Below the pieces are notes generated by a model. That model made no database searches and had not been told where the DNA came from. It was given only the letters and a program-made list of their open reading frames with translations. This document shows, piece by piece, positions 27,725-35,484 of a stretch of DNA of 64,000 nucleotides. Numbering within the stretch: position 1 is the stretch's first letter; the number at the start of each line of letters is the position of its first letter. The translations under genes were made by a program, and so were the position numbers. Location of the stretch: positions 124,001 through 188,000 of the forward strand of contig VGXM01000002.1 in NCBI GenBank assembly GCA_016873295.1, written 5' to 3'. Origin of the DNA: Phycisphaerae bacterium. GTDB lineage: Bacteria; Planctomycetota; Phycisphaerae; Phycisphaerales; UBA1924.

Positions 27725-29731
27725 TCAGGGCTCCTCCGCGCGCCGGAGCCACTCGAACTCCAGGGGCTCCAGCTCCGCCATCAGCGCGGTGCGCTCGGCG
27801 CCCAGGCGGGCGCAGCGGGCCGCGTCGCGCCAGGCGTCGGGCGCGAGCGTCTCCCGGTCGATCTCCTTGATCCGCCCCTCGATCCGCTGGATCTTCTCCT
27901 CCAGCTGCTCGGTCTTGAGGCGCTCCAGGGCGTTGCGCGACGCGCTCCGCTCCACGGGGCGAGCCGGCTCGCGCCTGCGCCGCTCCGCCTCCTCACGCCG
28001 GCGCTTCTCCTCCGCCTCGGCCCGGGCCCGCTCGGCCTTCCGCTGCGCCTGCCGCTCGTGCCAGTCCGTGTAGTTCCCGACGACGACCTCGGCCCCGCCC
28101 TCGCCGTCCAGCACCACCAGGTGGTCGCACGTCGCGTCGATGAAGGCCCGGTCGTGCGAGATCACGACCAGCGTGTGCTCGTACTCGCCGCCCTCCACGC
28201 CCTCCGATTCGCTCGAAGGCGGGATCGGCAGCGCCAGCACGTCCTCCAGACGCTCCGCCGACGGGATGTCCAGGTGGTTGGTCGGCTCGTCCAGCACCAG
28301 CAGGTTCTTCCCCGACGCCAGCAGCCCCGCCATCGTCGCCCGCGAGCGCTCGCCCCCCGACAAGCGCCCCAGCACCGCCTCCTGCTCGCTCCCCGAGAAC
28401 AGGAACGCGCCCGCCAGGTTCCGCGCCTGCTGCTCGCTGTACTGCACCCCAGGGTTCTCCCGCGCGATCACCTTCTGCAGGTACACATACACGGGCATGT
28501 CCGGCGGCAGGTGCCCGTGCGACTGGCGGTAATACCCCACCCGCAGGTTCGACCCCGGGCGCACGATCCCCGCGTCGGGCTCCTGCTCGCCCAGCAGGAT
28601 GCGCACCAGCGTGCTCTTGCCCGCGCCGTTGGGCCCGATGATCCCCCAGCGCTCGCCCCGCGAGATCGACAGGTCCAGGTCCTTGAAGAGCACCTTGGCC
28701 TTGCCCGTCGCCGCGTCGGTGTAGCTCTTGGAGATGCCCCGCGCCGTGACCACCACGTCCCCCGAGCGTTCCGACCTGGGCAGGTTGAACGCCGCCTCCG
28801 ACATCTCGACAGGGCGCTCGATGGTCTCCTGCTTGGCGCGTTCGAGCTTGGCGAGGCGCCCCTGCGCCTGCCGGGCCCGCTGACCGGCCTTGTAGCGCCG
28901 GATGTACGCCTCTTCCTGCTTGAAGCGCGTCTGCTGGTTCTCATAGGCCCGCATCTGCGTCAGCCGCCGCTGGGCCCGGATCTCGCGGAAGGCGCTGTAG
29001 TTGCCCGGGTAGTCGTACAGCCGCGTCTCCTCCACCTCCACGATCCGCGTCACCACGCGGTCCAGCAGGTAGCGGTCGTGCGAGATCATCACCACCGCCC
29101 CGCGGAACTGACCCGTCAGGAACTCCTCCAGCCAGATCCGGCCCGCAAGATCCAGGTGATTCGTCGGCTCGTCCAGCAGCAGCACGTCCGGCTCGGCCAG
29201 CAGCAGCCGCGCCAGCGCCAGACGCCCCTTCTGCCCGCCCGACAAATCCCCGACCTTCACCTTGAACAGCTCATCGGGGAGCCCCAGCCCGTGCAGCGTG
29301 GCGTCGATCCTGTGGTCGATCGCATACCCGCCCATCGCCTCGATCTGCGATTCCAGGCGCGCCTGCTGGGCCATCAGCCGCTCCAGCCGCTCGCCCGAAG
29401 CGGACTCCATCTCGTGGAAGACCCCGTGCATCTGCTGGTGCAGGGCGTGGAGCTCCGCAAAGCCCATCTCCGCCTCGTCGCGCAGCGTCTGCTCCGGGTC
29501 CAGCTCCGGGTCCTGCGTGAGGTACCCCACGCGGGCCCCGCGCGAAAGAGAGACCGCCCCGCCGTCGGGCTCGATCGCCCCGCCCAGGGCCCGCAGCAAG
29601 GTCGTCTTCCCCTGCCCGTTGCGCCCGACGACGCCGATGCGGTCGCCCGGCTCCACCGTCAGCGACACCCCCTCGAGGATGATCCGCTGCCCGAAGGCGT
29701 GGTCGAGGTTGGTGGCGGTCAGCAGCGGCAC
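27725..29731 (-). CDS. ABC-F ATPase (Uup/ribosome-associated type)
   Basis: The 668-residue protein has two ABC ATPase domains and no membrane segments. Domain 1: GRNGQGKTT, LSGGQKGRLALARLLL, LLLDEPTNHLD. Interdomain linker with basic helices (RRYKAGQRARQAQGRLAKLE). Domain 2: GPNGAGKSTLVRIL, LSGGERSRATMAGLLASG, LVLDEPTNHLD. A C-terminal coiled coil (about 570-668) like Uup follows. These proteins act at the ribosomal E site or on DNA. GTG 29731 is chosen because the protein then starts VPLLTATNLDHAFG as in the family, and TAGACT lies 7 nt upstream; an upstream ATG would add low-complexity sequence from a hairpin region. Confidence 0.93.
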   Translation of the reverse strand: MPLLTATNLDHAFGQRIILEGVSLTVEPGDRIGVVGRNGQGKTTLLRALGGAIEPDGGAVSLSRGARVGYLTQDPELDPEQTLRDEAEMGFAELHALHQQMHGVFHEMESASGERLERLMAQQARLESQIEAMGGYAIDHRIDATLHGLGLPDELFKVKVGDLSGGQKGRLALARLLLAEPDVLLLDEPTNHLDLAGRIWLEEFLTGQFRGAVVMISHDRYLLDRVVTRIVEVEETRLYDYPGNYSAFREIRAQRRLTQMRAYENQQTRFKQEEAYIRRYKAGQRARQAQGRLAKLERAKQETIERPVEMSEAAFNLPRSERSGDVVVTARGISKSYTDAATGKAKVLFKDLDLSISRGERWGIIGPNGAGKSTLVRILLGEQEPDAGIVRPGSNLRVGYYRQSHGHLPPDMPVYVYLQKVIARENPGVQYSEQQARNLAGAFLFSGSEQEAVLGRLSGGERSRATMAGLLASGKNLLVLDEPTNHLDIPSAERLEDVLALPIPPSSESEGVEGGEYEHTLVVISHDRAFIDATCDHLVVLDGEGGAEVVVGNYTDWHERQAQRKAERARAEAEEKRRREEAERRRREPARPVERSASRNALERLKTEQLEEKIQRIEGRIKEIDRETLAPDAWRDAARCARLGAERTALMAELEPLEFEWLRRAEEP

Positions 29732-30121
29732 GAGGGGAAGTCTATTGGTGCCGCACCGCCGACCTCGGGCAGCACAGGCGTCCCGCCTGTCCTGTCCTGC
29801 CCGGTGCAATGGGTGGGATAGGCGCGACGCCTGTCCCACCCGATCGCGTGCCACGACTGTTCGGCTCGGCGAACAGTCGTGCGTCCGTCACCGGACACTG
29901 CGTCCGTCACCGAACACGACTGTGCCCCAAGCGGCACAGTCGTGGCACTCGGCCCCGCGGATCATCACGCCGAGGCTGAGTCTTCGAAGCCTCGGATCGG
30001 GCGCGAGCACAGGCTCCCTGCCCGAACAGCCCACGTCCCCAGCGTGGAGCCCGGGCAAGGACCATCCGCGCCTTCGCGGACTGAGCCTCGGCGTAACGGA
30101 GCATCGCCTCTACGATGGGCG
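29732..30121. other. Hairpin-rich intergenic region
   Basis: No gene. It contains an ACAGGCG/CGCCTGT hairpin pair near 29768-29845, the R2 element (29848-29948), a GAGGCTGAGTCTTCGAAGCCTCGG-like stretch near 29970-29995 (related to R3 blocks), and TACGAT at 30111-30116 before the ketosynthase-like gene. Confidence 0.5.
29848..29948. repeat. R2 element with 13-bp inverted ends and two internal hairpins
   Basis: GTGCCACGACTGT (29848-29860) and its exact inverse ACAGTCGTGGCAC (29936-29948) bound 101 bp. Inside, CACGACTGTTCG pairs with CGAACAGTCGTG around GGCTCG, and CACGACTGTGCC pairs with GGCACAGTCGTG around CCAAGC. Related ends occur at 43598-43608 and 43819-43830. Confidence 0.65.
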
Positions 30122-31474
30122 ATGCGAAGGCGGGTGGTCATCACGGGGATCGGGACGGCGACGGCGTACGGGATGGGCAAGGACGCGCTGTGGGAGGGGT
30201 TGCTCGCCGGTCGCTCCACCATTGCGCGCCTGACCGCCTTCGACCCCTCCGGGTTCCGCTCCCGGTTCGGGAGCGAGGCCAAGGAGTTCTCCGCCAAGGA
30301 CTTTGTTCCCAAGACCTACCGCAAGGCGGTGAAGGTGATGGCCCGGGACACGGAGCTGGCGGTCGCCGCCGCCAGGCTCGCCGTCGAGGACGCCGGGCTG
30401 GTCACGCGGGGCACGCTCCCGGAGTCGGGGGGGGCGACGACCTACCCGGGTCCGCGCATGGCGTGCCAGATCGGAGCGGGGCTGATCGCCGCGGAGACCG
30501 ACGAACTGTCGATGGCGTTGGCGGGGTCGGTGCGCGAGGGTGAGGCGGGGGTGGGGGGCGTGTCGATGCGGGCCTGGGGGGACGGCCCCGAGGGCGAGTC
30601 GGGCATGAACAGCCTGCCGCCCCTCTGGCTCCTGAAGTACCTCCCCAACATGCTCGCCTGCCACGTGACGATCATCCACGGCACGGAGGGCCCGAGCAAC
30701 ACCATCACCTGCTCCGAGGCCTCGGGCCTGCTCTCGCTGGGCGAATCGACCCGCGTGATCGAGCGTGACATGGCGGACCTGGCCTTCTCGGGGTCGGCCG
30801 AGAGCAAGGTCAACCACATGGGGCTCATGCGCCTCGACCTGGCGGGGTGGCTGGCCCCGACCCCGGACGACGGCCCCGCGAGCGTCCGCCCCTACGACCC
30901 CGGCGCCACCGGCACGCTCGTGGGCGAGGCCGGCGGCATCCTGATTCTCGAAGAGCTGGGGTGTGCGCACAAGCGCGGCGTGGGCCCGTACTGCGAGGTC
31001 GCGGGCTTCGGGGCCGCCCAGACCGTGGGCTCGGGCCCGGCGGACCGCGCGTGGGTCGACCGGTCCGGGGACGGGCTGGCCCAGGCCATCGCCGCCGCCC
31101 TCCGCGACGCCGGCACCACCCCCGACCGCATCGACCTGATCGTGCCCAACGGGTGCGGCGTGCCCGACCTCGACGCCGCCGAGGCCGACGCCCTGCGGAC
31201 GGTCTTCGGCGAGCGCCTCGCCCGCATCCCCCTCCTGTGCCTGCCGACGGTGCTGGGGCAGTCGATGGCGGGGCAGGGGGCGGTGATGACGGCGGCGGCG
31301 GCGCTGGCGATCCGTCACCAGACGCTGCCGGCCCGCGTCCACGCCGGGACCCCGGCGCCGGGCTTGCTCGCCGGGGCGGCCCCGTCGGCGCCGGCCCCGA
31401 TCCGGGAGGCGCTGGTGTGCACGGCGTCGCTGGGCGGGCAGAACGCGGCGGTGGTGCTGCGGGCGCTGCCCTGA
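30122..31474 (+). CDS. Ketosynthase-like protein without catalytic residues (CLF-like)
   Basis: The 450-residue protein has the beta-ketoacyl synthase fold (RRRVVITGIGTATAYGMG at the N-terminus, VGEAGGILILEELG in the middle). The active-site triad is missing: the nucleophile position in TITCSEASG is Glu199 instead of Cys, the first His is Asn343 (VPNGCGVPDLDAAE), and the second is Gln380 (VLGQSMAGQG). Such loss is typical of chain-length-factor partners in KS heterodimers. The intact ketosynthase at 32295 is the likely partner, separated by a GxxExxY gene. ATG 30122 is supported by TACGAT 5 nt upstream. Confidence 0.85.
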   Translation: MRRRVVITGIGTATAYGMGKDALWEGLLAGRSTIARLTAFDPSGFRSRFGSEAKEFSAKDFVPKTYRKAVKVMARDTELAVAAARLAVEDAGLVTRGTLPESGGATTYPGPRMACQIGAGLIAAETDELSMALAGSVREGEAGVGGVSMRAWGDGPEGESGMNSLPPLWLLKYLPNMLACHVTIIHGTEGPSNTITCSEASGLLSLGESTRVIERDMADLAFSGSAESKVNHMGLMRLDLAGWLAPTPDDGPASVRPYDPGATGTLVGEAGGILILEELGCAHKRGVGPYCEVAGFGAAQTVGSGPADRAWVDRSGDGLAQAIAAALRDAGTTPDRIDLIVPNGCGVPDLDAAEADALRTVFGERLARIPLLCLPTVLGQSMAGQGAVMTAAAALAIRHQTLPARVHAGTPAPGLLAGAAPSAPAPIREALVCTASLGGQNAAVVLRALP

Positions 31475-31571
31475 CACGCCCAACAGCCCCCGCCCTTGGC
31501 CCCGGGGCCCGCTCGCCTAGCCTTCTCGACTCGCGGGATCTCCCCTCACCCTCTTACCGGAGCGCTTCACC

Positions 31572-32162
31572 ATGACGGACGACTACTCGGGCGGCTATCG
31601 CGGGTCCAATCGCGGCCGCGGCGGCTACGGCGGGCCTCCCCGCGAGCGGCGCGGCATCCCCCTCTCCGACCTCGACCCCGCCCTCACCGACACCTCCCGC
31701 AAGGTCATCGGCTCGGCCATCGAGGTCCACAAGGCCCTCGGTCCCGGCTTCGACGAGTCCGTGTACGCCAACGCCCTCAAGCGCGAGCTGGAGGTCAACG
31801 GCGTGACGTTCGTCGCCGACCACAAGATCCCCGTGAAGTTCCGCGACCAGGCCGTCGGGCAGTCCGTCGCCGACCTGTTCGTGGGCGACAAGTTCCTGGT
31901 CGAGGTCATGGCCCGCCCGGGCGAGGTGACGGGGTACGACCGGGCCGCCGTCCGCGCCCAGCTCAAGGCCGCCAACCTCGACCTGGCCCTCATCATCAAC
32001 TTCGCCGAGCGCCGCCTCAAGGACGGGCTGGTGCGGGTGCTGAACATCGAGAAGATCAACGCCGACCGCGGCGTGGCCCCGGGCGAGGGCGACTACGACG
32101 ACCATGCCGAGGGCGGACACCAGGGCGCCGAGGGGCAGCACCACGAGTTCGACCAGCACTGA
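31572..32162 (+). CDS. GxxExxY family protein
   Basis: The 196-residue protein carries the family core KVIGSAIEVHKALGPGFDES and VYANALKRELE, then VADLFVGDKFLVEVMA, a PD-(D/E)xK-nuclease-like pattern. Function of the family is unknown. It adds a Gly/Arg/Tyr-rich N-terminus (GGYRGSNRGRGGYGG) and an acidic/His tail (GEGDYDDHAEGGHQGAEGQH) not usual for the family, hinting at RNA binding or low-complexity interactions. GGAG precedes the ATG by 9 nt. It sits between the two ketosynthase-type genes. Confidence 0.85.
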   Translation: MTDDYSGGYRGSNRGRGGYGGPPRERRGIPLSDLDPALTDTSRKVIGSAIEVHKALGPGFDESVYANALKRELEVNGVTFVADHKIPVKFRDQAVGQSVADLFVGDKFLVEVMARPGEVTGYDRAAVRAQLKAANLDLALIINFAERRLKDGLVRVLNIEKINADRGVAPGEGDYDDHAEGGHQGAEGQHHEFDQH

Positions 32163-32180
32163 GGCGCGTCGAAGGACGAG

Positions 32181-32258
32181 CCCCGGGCGCAGGCCCGGGG
32201 TCCGAGAGAGGCCCGGACGCGCGTCAGTCCTGTTCCCCGCGCGTGCGCGTGGGGCTCG
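32181..32258. repeat. R4 double-hairpin module, copy 2
   Basis: CCCCGGGC (32181-32188) pairs with GCCCGGGG (32193-32200). A second imperfect hairpin follows at about 32235-32255 (CCCCGCGCGTGCGCGTGGGG). Order and flanking GAG...TCGT match the module at 14126. It lies just after the GxxExxY stop. Confidence 0.55.
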
Positions 32259-32294
32259 TCCGGCGGTCCGAGCCCCGCGCCCCAGGAGAAGCGA

Positions 32295-33653
32295 GTGTCT
32301 CGTCGCGTTGTCATCACGGGCCAGGGATGGGTGACGCCGCTGGGGCACGACGTGGACGCGGTGTGGTCGCGCCTGCTCGCGGGCGACTCGGCGGTCGGGC
32401 CGGTCACGCGCTTCGACGCCCGCGCCTTCAGCACCAACTTCGCCGCAGAGGTCCGCGACTTCGACCTGGCCCGCGCCTTGGCCGACACCACGCCCCACGG
32501 GCACGCGGCGCTCAACACGCGGTTCGCGCTGGCGGCGGCGGCCCGGGCGTGGCGCTCCGCGGGGCTGGCCTGCGAGCCCGGCCCGGGGTTCAGGGCACTC
32601 CCCGACAAGGCCGTCGACCCGCGGCGCATGGGCCTGTACCTCGGGTCGGGCGAGGGCCCCGTCGACACCGACGCCTACTTCCGGGCCAACCTCGCGGGCT
32701 GGAAGGCGGCGGACCGCTCCCTCGACGCGGGCGCCTGGGCGGAGGCGGCGTACCGGCTCATGGACCCGCGCCGCGAGGTCGAGCAGGAGCCTAACCTCTG
32801 CCTGACGCACCTGGCCCGCGCCTTTGGGTGCCGCGGGCCCGCCTTCAACTGCATGACCGCCTGCGCCGCCAGCACCCAGGCCATCGGCGAGGCGGTCGAG
32901 ATCATCCGCCGGGGCGACGCCGACGCCATGCTCGCCGGCGGCGCCCACACCATGATCCACCCGCTGGGCATGACCGGGTTCATCCGGCTCACGGCCATGT
33001 CGGGCGACCGCGACGACCCGACGACCGCCGCCCGCCCCTTCGACCAGACCCGCGACGGCTTCGTCATGGGCGAGGGCGCGGGCGTTGTGATCCTCGAAGA
33101 CCTGGCCCACGCCAAAGCCCGCGGCGCCGGCGTCCTGGCCGAGGTCGTGGGCTACGGCTCGTCGGCGGACGCCTTCCGCATCACCGACATCCAGCCCGAC
33201 GGCAGGGGCGCCCAGGCCGCCATGCTCCACTGCCTCCGCCAGGCCGGGATCAACCCCCGCGAGCCGGGCCCGGACGGGCGCCCGGGCGTCCACTACATCT
33301 CGGCCCACGGCACGGGCACCAAGGAGAACGACCGCATCGAGACCATCGCCGTCAAGGGCGTCTTCGGGCCCTTGGCCCCGAAGGTCCCCTTCTCCAGCGT
33401 CAAGAGCATGCTGGGGCACCTGATCCAGGCGGCGGGGGCGGTCGAACTCATCACCTGCGTGCAGGCGATCCGCACGGGCTTTGTTCCCCCGACCATGAAC
33501 CTGCGGAGTCCCGACCCCGACTGCGACCTCGACCATGTCCCCAACCAGGCCCGGGACCTGCGGGCCCAGGGCGGCGTTGGCGTGTGCCTCTCCAACTCCT
33601 TCGGGTTCGGCGGCCAGAACAACACCCTGTGCATCCGGAAGTTCGAAGGCTGA
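32295..33653 (+). CDS. Beta-ketoacyl-ACP synthase (KAS II/KS-alpha-like)
   Basis: The 452-residue condensing enzyme has an intact triad: Cys190 (MTACAAST), His338 (SAHGTGTKEND) and His375 (SMLGHLIQAAG), and GFGGQNNTL near the end. It would elongate an acyl-ACP by decarboxylative condensation. It differs from housekeeping FabF by a long insert (residues about 95-160). With the triad-less homologue at 30122 it could form a KS/CLF-type heterodimer. GTG 32295 has AGGAGA 4-5 nt upstream. No ACP, ketoreductase or dehydratase gene is adjacent. Confidence 0.9.
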   Translation: MSRRVVITGQGWVTPLGHDVDAVWSRLLAGDSAVGPVTRFDARAFSTNFAAEVRDFDLARALADTTPHGHAALNTRFALAAAARAWRSAGLACEPGPGFRALPDKAVDPRRMGLYLGSGEGPVDTDAYFRANLAGWKAADRSLDAGAWAEAAYRLMDPRREVEQEPNLCLTHLARAFGCRGPAFNCMTACAASTQAIGEAVEIIRRGDADAMLAGGAHTMIHPLGMTGFIRLTAMSGDRDDPTTAARPFDQTRDGFVMGEGAGVVILEDLAHAKARGAGVLAEVVGYGSSADAFRITDIQPDGRGAQAAMLHCLRQAGINPREPGPDGRPGVHYISAHGTGTKENDRIETIAVKGVFGPLAPKVPFSSVKSMLGHLIQAAGAVELITCVQAIRTGFVPPTMNLRSPDPDCDLDHVPNQARDLRAQGGVGVCLSNSFGFGGQNNTLCIRKFEG

Positions 33654-33717
33654 GCCCCGCGCGGGTCGAAGATGCAGCGCGGGAGGGCGCCCGCGCGGCG
33701 CCACGGAGACCCATCGC

Positions 33718-34368
33718 ATGGCCGCGACCATCGCCTCCAGGCTCATGCTCTCGACGGGCGTGCTGCTGCTCGCCGGCGTGGCGTCGCTGTTCACGTGGCG
33801 GTACCTGCGGGCCGACGCCGAGGCCCAGGTGTACCGCGACCGCCTGGAGCGGATGACCGCCGACTACGAGACGCTGCGGACGACCTACAACGACGCCGTC
33901 CGCCGCACCGCCGTCACCGAGCTGGTCGTCAAGGACCGCAAGCTCTCGGTGCGGGTGCGGAACGCGGCTGGGGTGGTCAAGGACGTGGCCACGCCCCTGG
34001 ACCCCTCGCGCGAGATCTACGTCGACTACGTCGTCCTCGACAACCGCCTGCTCATCCGGCGCGTCTTCGACCACCGCACCGCGCCCGACCAGGGCGTGCT
34101 CATCGAGCCCGAACTGGGGGACGTCGACTGGGATGCCCCGGGCATCGCCCACGGCAAGGCGGTCTACCGCGTCCTCGCCGAGGGGCGCTGGGTCATCACC
34201 GCGACCGCCAACGGCGCCCTCGGGCTCACCCGCGCTCCGGACCATCAGCCCGCCGACCTCCTCCCGGCCCCCGAGATCAAGGACTTCGCCAAGATCGACG
34301 AGGAGGCCCGGGAACAGGTGCGGCGCCTGGGCCTCCTCGACGTCCTCCGGCGCGTGATCGGGTGGTGA
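33718..34368 (+). CDS. Membrane-anchored protein of unknown function
   Basis: The 216-residue product starts with one transmembrane helix (LMLSTGVLLLAGVASLFTW), then a coiled-coil segment (EAQVYRDRLERMTADYETLR) and a soluble domain with YVDYVVLDNRLLIRRVFDHR. The anchor-coil-domain layout suggests an exported single-pass protein. No family is recognised. GGAGA lies 9 nt before the ATG. It follows the ketosynthase by 64 bp in the same direction. Confidence 0.65.
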   Translation: MAATIASRLMLSTGVLLLAGVASLFTWRYLRADAEAQVYRDRLERMTADYETLRTTYNDAVRRTAVTELVVKDRKLSVRVRNAAGVVKDVATPLDPSREIYVDYVVLDNRLLIRRVFDHRTAPDQGVLIEPELGDVDWDAPGIAHGKAVYRVLAEGRWVITATANGALGLTRAPDHQPADLLPAPEIKDFAKIDEEAREQVRRLGLLDVLRRVIGW

Positions 34369-34459
34369 GGCTCTCCCCCCCGCCGGGGATGAGGAGTCCG
34401 CGACGGATCCCAGGATCGACCCGCGCGCGCACGGGCGAGCTCGCTGACCCGAGACTCCC

Positions 34460-35401
34460 TCACGACGTCAGCCGGTCCGCCGCCTCCTGGTAGCGGGCCA
34501 GCGTCGCGCGCACGATCGCGTCGGGCAGCTCCGGGCCGGGCGGCTCCTTCTTCCACTTGCCCTCGGCCACCAGCGTCTCCAGGTATTCGCGCAGGAACTG
34601 CTTGTCGAAGGAGGGCTGGGCCCGCCCCGGCTCGTACCGGTCCAGGGGCCAGAACCGCGAGCTGTCGGGGGTCAGCGCCTCGTCGACGAGGATCGGGGCG
34701 CGGGCGGGGTCGTCCTCGGGCACGCCGAACTCGAACTTGGTGTCGGCGAGGATGATGCCGCGGGCCCTGGCGTGCTGGGCGGCGGCGGCGTAGATCGCCA
34801 GCGTCCGGGCCCGGAGCGTCTCCATGAGGGGGCGCCCGACCACCGCCGCCGCGCGCTCGAACGAGATGTTCTGGTCGTGCCGGCCGACCTCTTCCTTGGT
34901 CGCGGGGGTGAAGATGGGCTCGGGGAGGCGGTCGCACTGGCGGAGGCCCGGCGGCAGTCGCTCGCCGCACACCGACCCTGTCTGTCGATACTCCTTCCAC
35001 CCCGACCCCTCGAGGTAGCCGCGGGCGACGCACTCGACGGGGATGACCCTGCATCGCCGGACGATCATGCAGCGTCCGCGGAGCTGCCCGCGCGTGGTCG
35101 CCGCGCCCTCGAACGCCGACGCCGGGACCTGGTCCGCGTCGTCCGACAGCAGGTGCGTCCGGGAGAGCCCCGTCCGCTCGATGAAGCGCAGCCACCACAC
35201 CGAAAGGCGGGTGAGCAGGCGCCCCTTGCCGGGCACGGGCGTGGGCATCACCACGTCGAAGGCCGAGATGCGGTCGCTGGCGACGACGAGGAGGCGGGGC
35301 GTGCCGCCGGGGTCTGGGGGCAGGTCGTAGAGGTCGCGGACCTTGCCCTGTCGGCGGCCCGGGAGGTTGAGGTCGGTTCGGAAGACGGGCGCATCGGACA
35401 T
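34460..35401 (-). CDS. purC: Phosphoribosylaminoimidazole-succinocarboxamide synthase
   Basis: The 313-residue enzyme joins CAIR and aspartate in purine synthesis. Signatures: GKVRDLYDLP, VASDRISAFDVVMP, ECVARGYLEGSGWKEY, DTKFEFGV and SSRFWP. The start is decided by the -10 rule: TACGCT at 35408-35413 leaves 6 nt before ATG 35401, whereas a GTG at 35407 would touch the hexamer. Length fits the large (Saccharomyces-like) form of the family. It is divergent from the GH10-like gene. Confidence 0.96.
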   Translation of the reverse strand: MSDAPVFRTDLNLPGRRQGKVRDLYDLPPDPGGTPRLLVVASDRISAFDVVMPTPVPGKGRLLTRLSVWWLRFIERTGLSRTHLLSDDADQVPASAFEGAATTRGQLRGRCMIVRRCRVIPVECVARGYLEGSGWKEYRQTGSVCGERLPPGLRQCDRLPEPIFTPATKEEVGRHDQNISFERAAAVVGRPLMETLRARTLAIYAAAAQHARARGIILADTKFEFGVPEDDPARAPILVDEALTPDSSRFWPLDRYEPGRAQPSFDKQFLREYLETLVAEGKWKKEPPGPELPDAIVRATLARYQEAADRLTS

Positions 35402-35484
35402 GCGCACAGCGTACCCGCGTTCCGCACGCCCCCGCGCCCGGGCGCTACCCTCCGAACTCCTGCGCCGGCGGGTCCGCGCACGCC

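Noticed and set aside
30122-33653. Complete type II polyketide gene cluster
   Set aside because: No ACP, ketoreductase, cyclase or phosphopantetheinyl transferase gene is adjacent; only the KS-type pair is present.
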